Program-made: the position numbers and the translations under genes | Part shown: positions 7,586 through 15,804 of the stretch, piece after piece | Numbering within the stretch: the first letter of the stretch is position 1 | Layout of the letters: each line of letters starts with the position of its first letter | Source: DLKC01 sp002478885 | Lineage (GTDB): Bacteria > Bacteroidota > Bacteroidia > Chitinophagales > Chitinophagaceae | Direction of reading: 5' to 3' | NCBI GenBank assembly: GCA_046329585.1 | Contig: JAXLUI010000001.1 | Span: forward strand, 2,356,001-2,420,000 | DNA: 64,000 nt | Notes under the pieces: model-generated | The model's input: the letters and a program-made list of their open reading frames with translations, nothing else | Told to the model about the DNA's origin: nothing | The model's database searches: none

Positions 7586-10500
7586 TTACCCTTTTTTTGT
7601 TACAAGCACTTTTAGCGGAATGTCGTTAACCTCAATTTCAGTACCATCCAGCATCTCCGGCACCCAAAACAGGTCTTCTGCCAGTATTTCCGCGCAAATA
7701 TAGTTTTTATAGTTATTAATGGAAGTCCTTAGCAAATCGTTATCGCGCAACTGCACGAATATACGGTCTGTTAATTCAAAACCATATTCTTTTCTAATAT
7801 TTTGTATCCTGTTGATCAGCTCTCTTGCATCGCCTTCCTGCCTGAGTTCTTCGGAAAGGGTAATATCCAAAGCCACAGTAAGGCTGCCTTTTGAAGCCAC
7901 ACTCCATCCAGGTATATCTTCGGCAGTAATTTCAACTTCACTTAACAGGAGGACATATTTTTCTTCATCAAGGGTAACAGCTACTTGCCCTTTACTTTCA
8001 ATTCTGCTGATATCCTGCTGCCCGAAATTAGCGATTGCATTGCTCATTGCTTTCATTTTCGGGCCAAGTTTGCTGCCTAATGCCTTAAAATTCGCTTTAA
8101 TTTTCTTCTTTATAAAGCCTTCCGTGTCGGCGATGTATTCAATCGACTTCACATTCACCTCTGCCTTAACAAGATCCTCTACTTTTTTGAATTGCTGTTC
8201 CAGTTCAGGTTGCTGAACCGGTATCAAAACTCTCTGTAAGGGTTGCCGCACTTTTATGTTAAGCTTCTTCCTAAGCGAGAGTATTAGCGACGATGTATCC
8301 TGCGCGAGTTGCATTCTTTCTTCAAGGGAACGGTCAATAGCACCTTCATCGGCTAGCGGAAAATCTACGTGATGCACAGACGCAATTTTATGCCTGCCAG
8401 TAACTGCATTAAGATTACTGAATAAAGCATCGGAAAAGAATGGTGAAATTGGGGCAATAAGCCTACATAGTGCTTCAAGGCATTCGTACAAAGTCTGGTA
8501 AGCACTTATTTTATCCGATTCATATTCACCCTTCCAGAACCGGCGGCGGCTCAGCCTTACATACCAGTTGCTAAGATGCGCATCTGTAAATTCTTCGATC
8601 AGCCTGCCTGCTATGGTGGGTTCGTAGTCGTCCATTGCCGCAGTTACCCTTTTTATAAGCGTGTTAAGGCTTGATAAAATCCAGCGGTCGATTTCCGGTC
8701 TCTGTTCTATCGGAATCGATTTCTCTTTAAAATCGAAGCCATCAACATTTGCATAAAGGCAAAAGAACTGGTAAGTATTGTAAAGGGTGCCAAAAAATTT
8801 CCGCTGCACTTCCTTAATTCCATCTATATCGAATTTTAGGTTGTCCCAGGGAGAAGCGTTGGTGATAAGATACCAGCGTGTTGCATCCGCACCAAAGTCT
8901 CCGATTGTTTTAAACGGATCCACAACGTTGCCAAGACGCTTACTCATTTTGTTGCCATTCTTATCAAGCACAAGTCCATTGGAAACAACCGTTTTGAATG
9001 CCAGGCCAGGATACCTTTTCTCCAGGTCTTCCGGCTTTATGCCGTATTGAATCAGCTTTTCATGAATAGACTCTTTCATTAAAGAACCTAGTGCATGCAG
9101 CGTATAGAACCAACCTCTCGTTTGGTCAACCCCTTCGCAAATAAAATCAGCCGGGTAATTGCTGGCAAAAGTTTCCGTGTTTTCAAAAGGGAAATGCCAT
9201 TGCGCGTAAGGCATGGCGCCACTATCAAACCAAACATCGATCAGGTCCCGAACTCTTTTCATGGGTTTACCTGAATCACTTACAAGCACTATTTCATCAA
9301 CGTAGGGTTTATGCAGGTCGAGGATACCTTCATGTAGATAATGTTTGTTAACCTCACCACCCAATACTTCGTTGGCTTTTCTTATTCCATCATTCAATTC
9401 CTTTATAGAACCGATGCACACCTCTTCGTTTCCATCTTCTGTTCTCCAAAGAGGTAAAGGAGTACCCCAATAACGGCTGCGGCTTAAATTCCAATCAACC
9501 ATATTTTCAAGCCAGTTGCCGAAACGCCCTTCTCCGGTCGATTTTGGTTTCCAGTTAACTGTTTTATTTAATTCAACCATCCGATCCTTTAGGGCTGTTG
9601 TTCTTATAAACCATGCATCGAGTGGATAATATAAAACCGGCTTGTCTGTTCTCCAGCAGTGAGGATAACTGTGCTCATATTTCTCCACTTTAAATGCACG
9701 GTTTTCCTTTTTTAGTTTTACGCAGATGTCTACGTTTACATCGGCGTAGTCTTTTTCGTCTTTATAGTTCTTTACATAGCGGTTGCTGAATTCACCAAGG
9801 CCTTCTACAAATTTGCCCTGCCTGTCAACCATTATTAAAATTCCGATATCATATTTTTTGCCCACTCTAAAATCATCGGCGCCAAATGCCGGCGCCGTAT
9901 GCACGATACCGGTACCGTCTTCAGTAGTCACAAAATCACCCAGCAAAACACGGAAAGGGTCGCCACCCGCTTTTTCAGGAGCATTGGCCTCGTAAGGCAA
10001 CAACTGCTCATAGCGACACTCTTCAATGCTTGCACCCTTGAATTCAGCCAAAATTGCCCAAGGCAAAATTTTTGAAACTTCGGTGTAACTTTCGAAACCA
10101 CCATTTTCTGCTTCAGGCTTAAAGTATTTGCCCAGCAAAGCTTTCGCTAATACAAGATTAACCGGTAAATGTGTGTACGGGTTAAAAGTTTTCACCAGCA
10201 CATAATCGATATTTCCGCCAACTGTCAAACCAAGGTTCGAGGGCAAAGTCCACGGTGTGGTCGTCCATGCTAAAAAATATACTTCGTCATTTCCCGCAGC
10301 ATCAAAAAGGAATTGGCTTTTATCGCTTTTCAAAGCCTTGAACATGGCCACGCAGCTTGTATCTTTTACATCTTTATAAGTGCCCGGCTGATTTAATTCA
10401 TGCGAGCTTAAACCAGTACCTGCCGCCGGGGAATATGGCTGAATGCTAATGCTTTCATAAAGCAGTCCGCGCTTATACAACTCACTTAACAGCCACCAAA

Positions 10501-10981
10501 GCGATTCAATATAATTATTCTCAAAAGTCACATAAGGATTATCCAGATCGACCCAGTAACCCATTTTCGTAGTTAGGTCATCCCACTTGTCTTTATACCG
10601 CAATACCGCCTCGCGGCATTTGCGGTTGTACTCTTCAATGGTTATTTTCTTGCCAATATCTTCTTTGGTAATACTCAACTCCTTTTCAACGCCCAATTCA
10701 ACAGGCAGCCCGTGCGTATCCCATCCACCTTTTCGCTTCACCTCAAAACCTTTCATGGTTTTATAGCGGCAAACAAGATCCTTTAATGTGCGGGAAATTA
10801 CGTGGTGAATACCAGGCATGCCATTCGCGCTGGGCGGTCCCTCGTAAAAAACGAAGGGTGTGGCACCTTCTCTAAGCCCGACACTCTTTTCAAATGCCTG
10901 GGTTTCTGACCATTTTTGCAGTATTTCCTTCTCTATTGCCGGGAGGTTAAGCCCCTGGAATTCCCTGTATTTTACGCTCAT
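7586..10981 (-). CDS. ileS: Isoleucine--tRNA ligase
   Basis: Charges tRNA-Ile. 1131 residues, class I synthetase. Seen: the HIGH-type signature NGMPGIHH at residues 53-60, the tryptophan-rich WWLLSELYKRGLLY connective region, editing-domain TTTPWTLPSN and GTGIVHTAPAFGADD, and NKMSKRLGNVVDP (KMSKS signature) near residue 680. The C-terminal anticodon-binding region follows (DRWILSSLNTLI). Length and motif context match the eukaryote-like IleRS2 class that is common in Bacteroidota (class assignment inferred). First gene of the operon with the DksA-like protein. Promoter region faces apaG across repeat element 3. Confidence 0.97.
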   Translation of the reverse strand: MSVKYREFQGLNLPAIEKEILQKWSETQAFEKSVGLREGATPFVFYEGPPSANGMPGIHHVISRTLKDLVCRYKTMKGFEVKRKGGWDTHGLPVELGVEKELSITKEDIGKKITIEEYNRKCREAVLRYKDKWDDLTTKMGYWVDLDNPYVTFENNYIESLWWLLSELYKRGLLYESISIQPYSPAAGTGLSSHELNQPGTYKDVKDTSCVAMFKALKSDKSQFLFDAAGNDEVYFLAWTTTPWTLPSNLGLTVGGNIDYVLVKTFNPYTHLPVNLVLAKALLGKYFKPEAENGGFESYTEVSKILPWAILAEFKGASIEECRYEQLLPYEANAPEKAGGDPFRVLLGDFVTTEDGTGIVHTAPAFGADDFRVGKKYDIGILIMVDRQGKFVEGLGEFSNRYVKNYKDEKDYADVNVDICVKLKKENRAFKVEKYEHSYPHCWRTDKPVLYYPLDAWFIRTTALKDRMVELNKTVNWKPKSTGEGRFGNWLENMVDWNLSRSRYWGTPLPLWRTEDGNEEVCIGSIKELNDGIRKANEVLGGEVNKHYLHEGILDLHKPYVDEIVLVSDSGKPMKRVRDLIDVWFDSGAMPYAQWHFPFENTETFASNYPADFICEGVDQTRGWFYTLHALGSLMKESIHEKLIQYGIKPEDLEKRYPGLAFKTVVSNGLVLDKNGNKMSKRLGNVVDPFKTIGDFGADATRWYLITNASPWDNLKFDIDGIKEVQRKFFGTLYNTYQFFCLYANVDGFDFKEKSIPIEQRPEIDRWILSSLNTLIKRVTAAMDDYEPTIAGRLIEEFTDAHLSNWYVRLSRRRFWKGEYESDKISAYQTLYECLEALCRLIAPISPFFSDALFSNLNAVTGRHKIASVHHVDFPLADEGAIDRSLEERMQLAQDTSSLILSLRKKLNIKVRQPLQRVLIPVQQPELEQQFKKVEDLVKAEVNVKSIEYIADTEGFIKKKIKANFKALGSKLGPKMKAMSNAIANFGQQDISRIESKGQVAVTLDEEKYVLLLSEVEITAEDIPGWSVASKGSLTVALDITLSEELRQEGDARELINRIQNIRKEYGFELTDRIFVQLRDNDLLRTSINNYKNYICAEILAEDLFWVPEMLDGTEIEVNDIPLKVLVTKKG

Positions 10982-11144
10982 AATCTGTAAACCCTTATAG
11001 TTCCTGAATTTTAAAGGCTGCGAAGGTAATAAATATCCAAGTTAAACCGCCAAGGCCTGGCAACTTTAAACCTTGTTAAATCCTTATTCGGCAAAGCTTT
11101 TAAGTGCCTTTGAGTGCAGGCCGTAAAATGATTTTTAATGATGA

Positions 11145-11352
11145 ACCCGGCTTCCGCAACGTTGTTTGGGCTTTACTTGCGTCGCACTCTTGTACAGTAC
11201 GTCTGCAAGTCAGCAAAGACGGAAAAAGACCAAAAGACTGTTCCTCAACCATAATTGCTTTCAAACTTTTACATCCGGTTCTGCCGACTTCGCTTCTACA
11301 GTACAAGTGTGCGACGCAACAGACGATGCCAAAAGCGCTGAAGCCGGGCCCA
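11145..11352. repeat. GYGTCRC inverted-repeat element, paired arms (element 3)
   Basis: One of the best-preserved copies. Outer ends ACCCGGC (11144-11150) and GCCGGGCCC (11343-11351). Left arm 11177-11198 (TTGCGTCGCACTCTTGTAC then AGTA) and right arm 11298-11320 (ACAGTACAAGTGTGCGACGC...), both of the GCGTCGC type, enclose about 100 bases. The inner sequence AGTCAGCAAAGA at about 11208 recurs in the element at 60018-60220. It occupies the divergent ileS/apaG gap; the rest of 10982-11447 holds no other feature I can see. Confidence 0.9.
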
Positions 11353-11447
11353 AAAAAATTTCGTAAATAACCAACAACAGGCCCGGGATAATATCGCAGG
11401 TGTAATTTTTGAATTATTACCTTTACAAAGGGCAAAAGCAAAACAGT

Positions 11448-11834
11448 ATGATTTCTAAAATTTCCGAAGGCGTGGAGGTGTCGGTGGAAACGTTTTATCA
11501 GCCCGATTACAGCAATCCTGTAAACGGGGAGTTTATGTTTGCCTACCGCATAACAATTGAAAATCACAATAAGTTTACCGTGAAACTGTTGCAACGACAA
11601 TGGTATATTTTCGACAGCAATGGCCAGCAACGCGAAGTGGACGGGGAAGGTGTTGTGGGTGTGCAGCCGGTTTTGATACCCGGCCAGCAGTTTCAATATG
11701 TGAGCGGTTGCAACCTTAAGACCGAAATGGGCCGTATGTATGGACACTATATAATGGAAAACCAAAACACCAAAAGCAACTTCAAAGTAAAAATTCCTGC
11801 CTTTGAGATGATAGCGCCTTTTAAAAACAACTAG
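11448..11834 (+). CDS. apaG: ApaG domain protein
   Basis: 128 residues from ATG at 11448; an in-frame start at 11409 would add 13 residues that do not fit the family. Immunoglobulin-like beta sandwich. Seen: FAYRITIENHNKFTVKLLQRQWYIFDSNG, then VDGEGVVGVQPVLIPGQQFQYVSGC and a C-terminal AFEMIAPF, which are the conserved ApaG/F-box-C-terminal-domain segments (P-x-L-x-PG-x-x-x-x-Y-x-S). ApaG is associated with Co/Mg resistance and diadenosine tetraphosphate metabolism in enterobacteria, but its biochemical role is not established. It converges on gldB. Confidence 0.92.
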   Translation: MISKISEGVEVSVETFYQPDYSNPVNGEFMFAYRITIENHNKFTVKLLQRQWYIFDSNGQQREVDGEGVVGVQPVLIPGQQFQYVSGCNLKTEMGRMYGHYIMENQNTKSNFKVKIPAFEMIAPFKNN

Positions 11835-11929
11835 CAGTTTTTAATTTAGAGATTTTGTGATTTCTGATTTAAGTAATACGCTGTGCGATTATGCAATCGC
11901 AAAGCACTAAATGCCATACTCAGCAATTT

Positions 11930-12940
11930 CTACCTCGGTTTGTATTTCGCTTCTTCAAAAATCTGCTTTGCCGGTGTATGCAAAAGCTCCGGGAGAGATT
12001 TCTGTTTGTTTATCTCCATCCATTTTTTTACAATCTGCCAACCGACGAACTGGCCGATGAAGCCTGGTGAGGCATCGCCAAGCAATTCGGTTTTCGGGCC
12101 ATCGTTCATATATTCTCTGGTAAGTGAGGGGTCGGTTTCGTAAAGCAGGTTATTCTGGAGAAAGTAGTTCCAGATCAAACCTTCATTTTCAAAACAGCCA
12201 TCGAGCTGCTTTTGGGTATAGCCGGTTTTTAAACTATCGGCGGTTTCCGGTAACAGTTGATCGAGCACATAGAGCTTTTTTCCGGCTTCCACCATCTGGT
12301 ATGCCAGGGGCATATCGGGTTTTGAATCGGGATAAATGTCGTCAATAATATTTTTGATGCAGTTGACGGGAATGTACTGCGGATCGAAGCGCCTCGACTG
12401 GTACTCAGGATAAACAGCATTAATATAATCGGTGTGGTAAATAGGAAAATCTTTTCCCAGGTATAATTGCAGGCCAACGGCAAGGCCTTCAGTAGTGAGC
12501 ACATTCGCATAACCTTCAACGGGACCGATGAACATGATGACATGATGAGGCAGTTTATACTCGGGGAAATAATATTTTACAAACTGGAAACTGCGGTCTA
12601 TCTGTTTGCTTATTTCATCAATGGAAGCAAAACTGCGTTGAGCAGAATCATAGATCACCCGGTAGTCGCGGAGAAACATTTTTACTTTGGCAACGACGCT
12701 GTCTGGCTGCGGCGGTACAGCAAGGATATTATAGAGATAATCCGTAAGAAACGAAGGATACTTTTTTTGAAGTGCATTTAAATGTTCTTCCATTTTAGCC
12801 GTATCAGCAGCAAAAAAATCCTCATCAAAACGCTTAATATCAACCTGCACTTGAATACCCGACACATCTGGAATATTTTTTTTCTCTCCGCAGGAATAAA
12901 TAAAACACGCGATAAAAAGTAACGCTGCAAGTTTGTTCAT
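11930..12940 (-). CDS. gldB: Gliding motility-associated lipoprotein GldB
   Basis: 336 residues starting at the ATG at 12938-12940; an in-frame start at 12988 would push the lipoprotein signal inward. Seen: MNKLAALLFIACFIYSC, a type II signal peptide with Cys17, then the GldB-typical IQVQVDIKRFDEDFFAAD and YPSFLTDYL, and later the VMFIGPVEGYANVLTTEGLAVGLQLYLG segment. In Flavobacterium GldB is needed for gliding and secretion by the type IX system; some Bacteroidota outside gliders keep it. Divergent from nadE, an arrangement that I recall from other Bacteroidota. Periplasmic or membrane-anchored. Confidence 0.88.
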   Translation of the reverse strand: MNKLAALLFIACFIYSCGEKKNIPDVSGIQVQVDIKRFDEDFFAADTAKMEEHLNALQKKYPSFLTDYLYNILAVPPQPDSVVAKVKMFLRDYRVIYDSAQRSFASIDEISKQIDRSFQFVKYYFPEYKLPHHVIMFIGPVEGYANVLTTEGLAVGLQLYLGKDFPIYHTDYINAVYPEYQSRRFDPQYIPVNCIKNIIDDIYPDSKPDMPLAYQMVEAGKKLYVLDQLLPETADSLKTGYTQKQLDGCFENEGLIWNYFLQNNLLYETDPSLTREYMNDGPKTELLGDASPGFIGQFVGWQIVKKWMEINKQKSLPELLHTPAKQIFEEAKYKPR

Positions 12941-13031
12941 GCTGCGAAATAAGTGCAAAGGATTGAAAGATTTCGTTAAGCCTTGCAATTTATGGCGGCA
13001 GCGATTGACGATTATTTATGAACTTTGCAGC

Positions 13032-14714
13032 ATGAAAATAACACTGGCGCAGCAGAATTACCATATAGGCAACTTTGAAAGTAACACCTCAAAAATTATA
13101 GCTGCCATTGAAGCAGCAAAAGTGGAGGGATCGGACCTTATAGTCTTTAGTGAAATGAGTATCTGCGGTTACCCAGCCCGCGATTTTGTTGAGTTTAATG
13201 ACTTTATTGATAAATGTTATTGTTGCATCGACATCATAAAAGAACATGCAGATACGATCGGGGTTTTGGTGGGCTCACCCGCACGAAACAGCATAAAGCA
13301 CGGTAAAGATCTTTTTAATGCTGCCTTCTTCTTGTACGAAAAGCAAATAAAAGCCGAAGTGCACAAGACTCTTTTGCCAACCTACGACGTGTTTGACGAA
13401 TACCGCTATTTTGAGCCGGCCTATGAATGGAAAGTAATCGAGTTCAAAAACAAAAAACTGGCTGTAACCATTTGCGAGGATATCTGGAATCTTGGCGATA
13501 ACCCGTTGTACCGCATTTGCCCAATGGATGCTTTGATCGATCAAAATCCAGACCTGATGATCAACCTCAGCGCATCGCCGTTTGACTATACGCACGATGA
13601 AGGTCGCAAAGCGGTTGTGAAGAGCAATGTGCTCAAATATAAATTACCTATGTTTTATTGTAATGCAGTTGGAAGCCAGACAGAGATCGTGTTTGATGGC
13701 GCTTCACTGGTTTTTGATAAAGACGGCAATCTCTGCAAGTCGCTTCCGATGTTTGAAGAGGCATCGGTAACGGTAACTCTTAACAACGACGGCTCTATTG
13801 GCGTAGCCATAGTTGAACCGGCCAGCCCTGTTCCCGACAGCGACAGAACACCCACCAGTTTAGAAGAACACCTCAACATTGGCCAGGTTTATAGCGCTCT
13901 GGTGCTTGGAATTCGTGATTATTTTTCAAAAATGGGTTTTAAAAAAGCCATACTTGGTTCTTCCGGAGGTATAGACAGTGCTGTTACCCTTGCCCTTGCC
14001 TGCGATGCGCTTGGCAAAGAAAATGTAAGGGCAGTTCTAATGCCTTCGCCGTATTCAACAGAACATTCGGTGGACGACGCTGTTCAGCTGAGCAAAAATC
14101 TCGACAACCCTTACGACATCATCCGAATCGATGGCATTTACCAATCGTTTCTCGAAACACTCAAGCCAGTGTTTAATAATCTTCCTTTTTCACTTGCTGA
14201 AGAAAATATGCAAAGCCGAACAAGAGGAAACCTTTTAATGGCGATTGCCAATAAATTCGGGTATATTTTACTGAATACTTCCAACAAAAGTGAATTGTCG
14301 ACCGGTTATGGTACGCTTTACGGTGATATGGCCGGCGGGCTCGGCGTGTTGGGCGATTGCTACAAATTACAAGTATACGCGCTGGCTAATTATATTAACC
14401 GTAACGGCGAAACAATTCCGCAAAACATTATCGATAAGGTTCCAAGTGCCGAATTGAGGCCGAATCAAAAAGACAGCGACAGCCTGCCCGACTATTCCAT
14501 ACTCGACAAAATTCTTTACCAGTATATCGAACGCCGCATGGGCCCAGCCGAAATAAAAGCGCAGGGTTTTGATGCAGCACTGGTCGACAGAACGCTGCGG
14601 CTGGTTAATACCAACGAATACAAACGCAACCAGTTTTGCCCGATCATTCGTGTAAGCCCTAAAGCCTTTGGCGTGGGAAGAAGGGTGCCTATCGTGGGCA
14701 AATATCTTTCGTAA
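13032..14714 (+). CDS. nadE: Glutamine-dependent NAD+ synthase
   Basis: Amidates nicotinic acid adenine dinucleotide, the last step of NAD synthesis, with ammonia from glutamine. 560 residues from ATG at 13032 (MKITLAQQNYHIGNF); an in-frame start at 12933 reads through the gldB start region. N-terminal nitrilase-type glutaminase, about residues 1-265, with Glu in FSEMSICGYP, Lys in HKTLLPTYDVFDEYRYF and Cys in TICEDIW. C-terminal synthetase with ATP P-loop GSSGGIDSA and NKSELSTGYGTLYGDMAGG. A promoter-like AACTTTGC lies directly upstream of the ATG, so the leader is very short. Divergent from gldB. Confidence 0.96.
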   Translation: MKITLAQQNYHIGNFESNTSKIIAAIEAAKVEGSDLIVFSEMSICGYPARDFVEFNDFIDKCYCCIDIIKEHADTIGVLVGSPARNSIKHGKDLFNAAFFLYEKQIKAEVHKTLLPTYDVFDEYRYFEPAYEWKVIEFKNKKLAVTICEDIWNLGDNPLYRICPMDALIDQNPDLMINLSASPFDYTHDEGRKAVVKSNVLKYKLPMFYCNAVGSQTEIVFDGASLVFDKDGNLCKSLPMFEEASVTVTLNNDGSIGVAIVEPASPVPDSDRTPTSLEEHLNIGQVYSALVLGIRDYFSKMGFKKAILGSSGGIDSAVTLALACDALGKENVRAVLMPSPYSTEHSVDDAVQLSKNLDNPYDIIRIDGIYQSFLETLKPVFNNLPFSLAEENMQSRTRGNLLMAIANKFGYILLNTSNKSELSTGYGTLYGDMAGGLGVLGDCYKLQVYALANYINRNGETIPQNIIDKVPSAELRPNQKDSDSLPDYSILDKILYQYIERRMGPAEIKAQGFDAALVDRTLRLVNTNEYKRNQFCPIIRVSPKAFGVGRRVPIVGKYLS

Positions 14715-14727
14715 ATAATTTGATGAT

Positions 14728-14932
14728 TTTTGGGAGCCAGGCATCAGCACTTTTTTCAACTGCTGTTGCGTCGCACTCTTGTACTGACGAATACAAATCG
14801 GAAGAATCTTGGTCCGAAAGCAATTTATCGTTTCAGCAGTGGCTTTGGGTCTTTTTTCTTTGTTGACTTACAGACTTACTGTACAAGAGTGCGACGCAAG
14901 AAAGGCTGCATAGCACTACTAAAGCCAGGCCT
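14728..14932. repeat. GYGTCRC inverted-repeat element, paired arms (element 4)
   Basis: Left arm 14765-14784 (GTTGCGTCGCACTCTTGTAC), right arm 14881-14900 (GTACAAGAGTGCGACGCAAG), outer ends GAGCCAGGC (14732-14740) and AAAGCCAGGCC (14921-14931). Both arms are GCGTCGC type and are near-perfect reverse complements, about 96 bases apart. Lies between nadE and the small membrane protein gene. Confidence 0.9.
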
Positions 14933-15008
14933 ATAAACTTTACAATTCTTCGTAGCAGTTTTCTGAACCAATGGCGGCGAAAGGTTGTAATAAGAATAAA
15001 TGCTACAT

Positions 15009-15236
15009 ATGAAAAGCTATCAATTTGCCACCGCACTTGTAACAACTTTTCTTGTTGTTTACACCGTATTGATTTACCTGCAGGGCGATTTAAGATTACT
15101 CAGTACCATGTTCATTGTTTCTCCGTTCGTGGTTGTGTGGCTGGTCTACAACGTAATTAAAAATGCGCCATACGACGGGCCTGAGCGAACGGAAGAAATT
15201 CCTGATGATGAGTTGAGTGGATGGAAGGGATATTGA
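15009..15236 (+). CDS. Small two-helix membrane protein, unknown function
   Basis: 75 residues from ATG 15009 (three more if ATG 15000 is used). Two hydrophobic helices, about residues 7-24 and 32-50, then an acidic soluble tail (DGPERTEEIPDDELSGW). No family recognised. The codon pattern and the terminator right after it (15268-15301) support a real gene. Likely inner membrane. Confidence 0.65.
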   Translation: MKSYQFATALVTTFLVVYTVLIYLQGDLRLLSTMFIVSPFVVVWLVYNVIKNAPYDGPERTEEIPDDELSGWKGY

Positions 15237-15267
15237 GGTATTGAAACATCAGGAATATCGCATAAAG

Positions 15268-15301
15268 AAAAAGGCCAGTTGAAATCAACTGGCCTTTTTT
15301 G
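15268..15301. terminator. Bidirectional rho-independent terminator
   Basis: AAAAAGGCCAGTTGA, two-base-loop centre, TCAACTGGCCTTTTTT: a perfect stem with T-runs on both strands. It serves the small membrane protein gene (+) and ssrA (-), which converge here. Confidence 0.9.
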
Positions 15302-15674
15302 TGGAGCTGGCGGGACTCGAACCCGCGTCCAAACACCGTTGCCATAAGTTTTCTACATGCTTATTTCTTTATTGCTTGTCGGCATACAACAGGAAAAGAA
15401 CAAACCGATCATATGCTTAGCTGGATGATCTTTTGGTGCATTCACAGCCTTACACACCAGCATTCTGTGTTTAATTTTGAGTCGGCGGCGGAGCTTGGTA
15501 ACAGAAAAACCGGCTCAACGCGGCCCAAATGACTATCTAATCACTGATTAGGCAGCCATGGCTAACTGAGTGTTGCCATTTATAGTTTGAATATTCAGAT
15601 TAAAGTGCTAATTATCCAACGCACTGCATGCTTATACCTACCGTAACCTGCGCTGTCAAAACCAATACAGCCCC
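15302..15674 (-). ncRNA. ssrA: tmRNA (transfer-messenger RNA)
   Basis: Rescues stalled ribosomes. On the minus strand the 5' end GGGGCTG (15674-15668) pairs with the 3' CAGCTCC (15309-15303); the tRNA-like part has the T-arm GGTTCGAGTCCC. The tag frame reads GNTQLAMAA then TAA (15577-15548); Bacteroidota tags I know end in YALAA, so LAMAA is a variant. CCA is not encoded: after the discriminator A the genome reads CAAAAA, so CCA must be added afterwards. A bidirectional terminator follows at once. About 373 nt, usual size. The 5' end is set by stem pairing and may be off by a few bases. Confidence 0.95.
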
Positions 15675-15782
15675 AAGTTTTGTTCAAAGAACCTTATAAG
15701 AGAACCGCAAATTTACAAAACATAGCATGCCGATACAAATGCTTCTTGTTAATGCTGTGCGGCCAATTGTTGAATAAGACGC

Positions 15783-15790
15783 TACTTTGC
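15783..15790 (+). promoter_or_regulatory. Possible -7 box inside a small palindrome (MutS-like gene)
   Basis: TACTTTGC 15 nt before the ATG at 15805, embedded in GCTAC-TTTGC-GTAGC. It is one base short of the TAnnTTTG spacing. Confidence 0.3.
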
Positions 15791-15804
15791 GTAGCTTCAT
15801 TCCT

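Noticed and set aside
7231..7703. Cys/Phe-rich plus-strand frames opposite the Lys/Ala/Pro tail.
   Set aside because: They are the antisense of the low-complexity AAG/GCC codons of the DksA-like gene.
11100..11765. 221-residue minus-strand frame over element 3 and apaG.
   Set aside because: It is antisense to apaG, which has clear family motifs, and has no recognisable domain.
11883..11900. TGCGATTATGCAATCGCA palindrome between apaG and gldB as a repeat arm.
   Set aside because: It has no GYGNCRC dyad and no arm sequence; it may be a weak hairpin only.
15302..15370. A tRNA gene near 15305 suggested by the T-arm sequence.
   Set aside because: It is the 3' half of the tmRNA; the partner 5' half lies 300 bases away.
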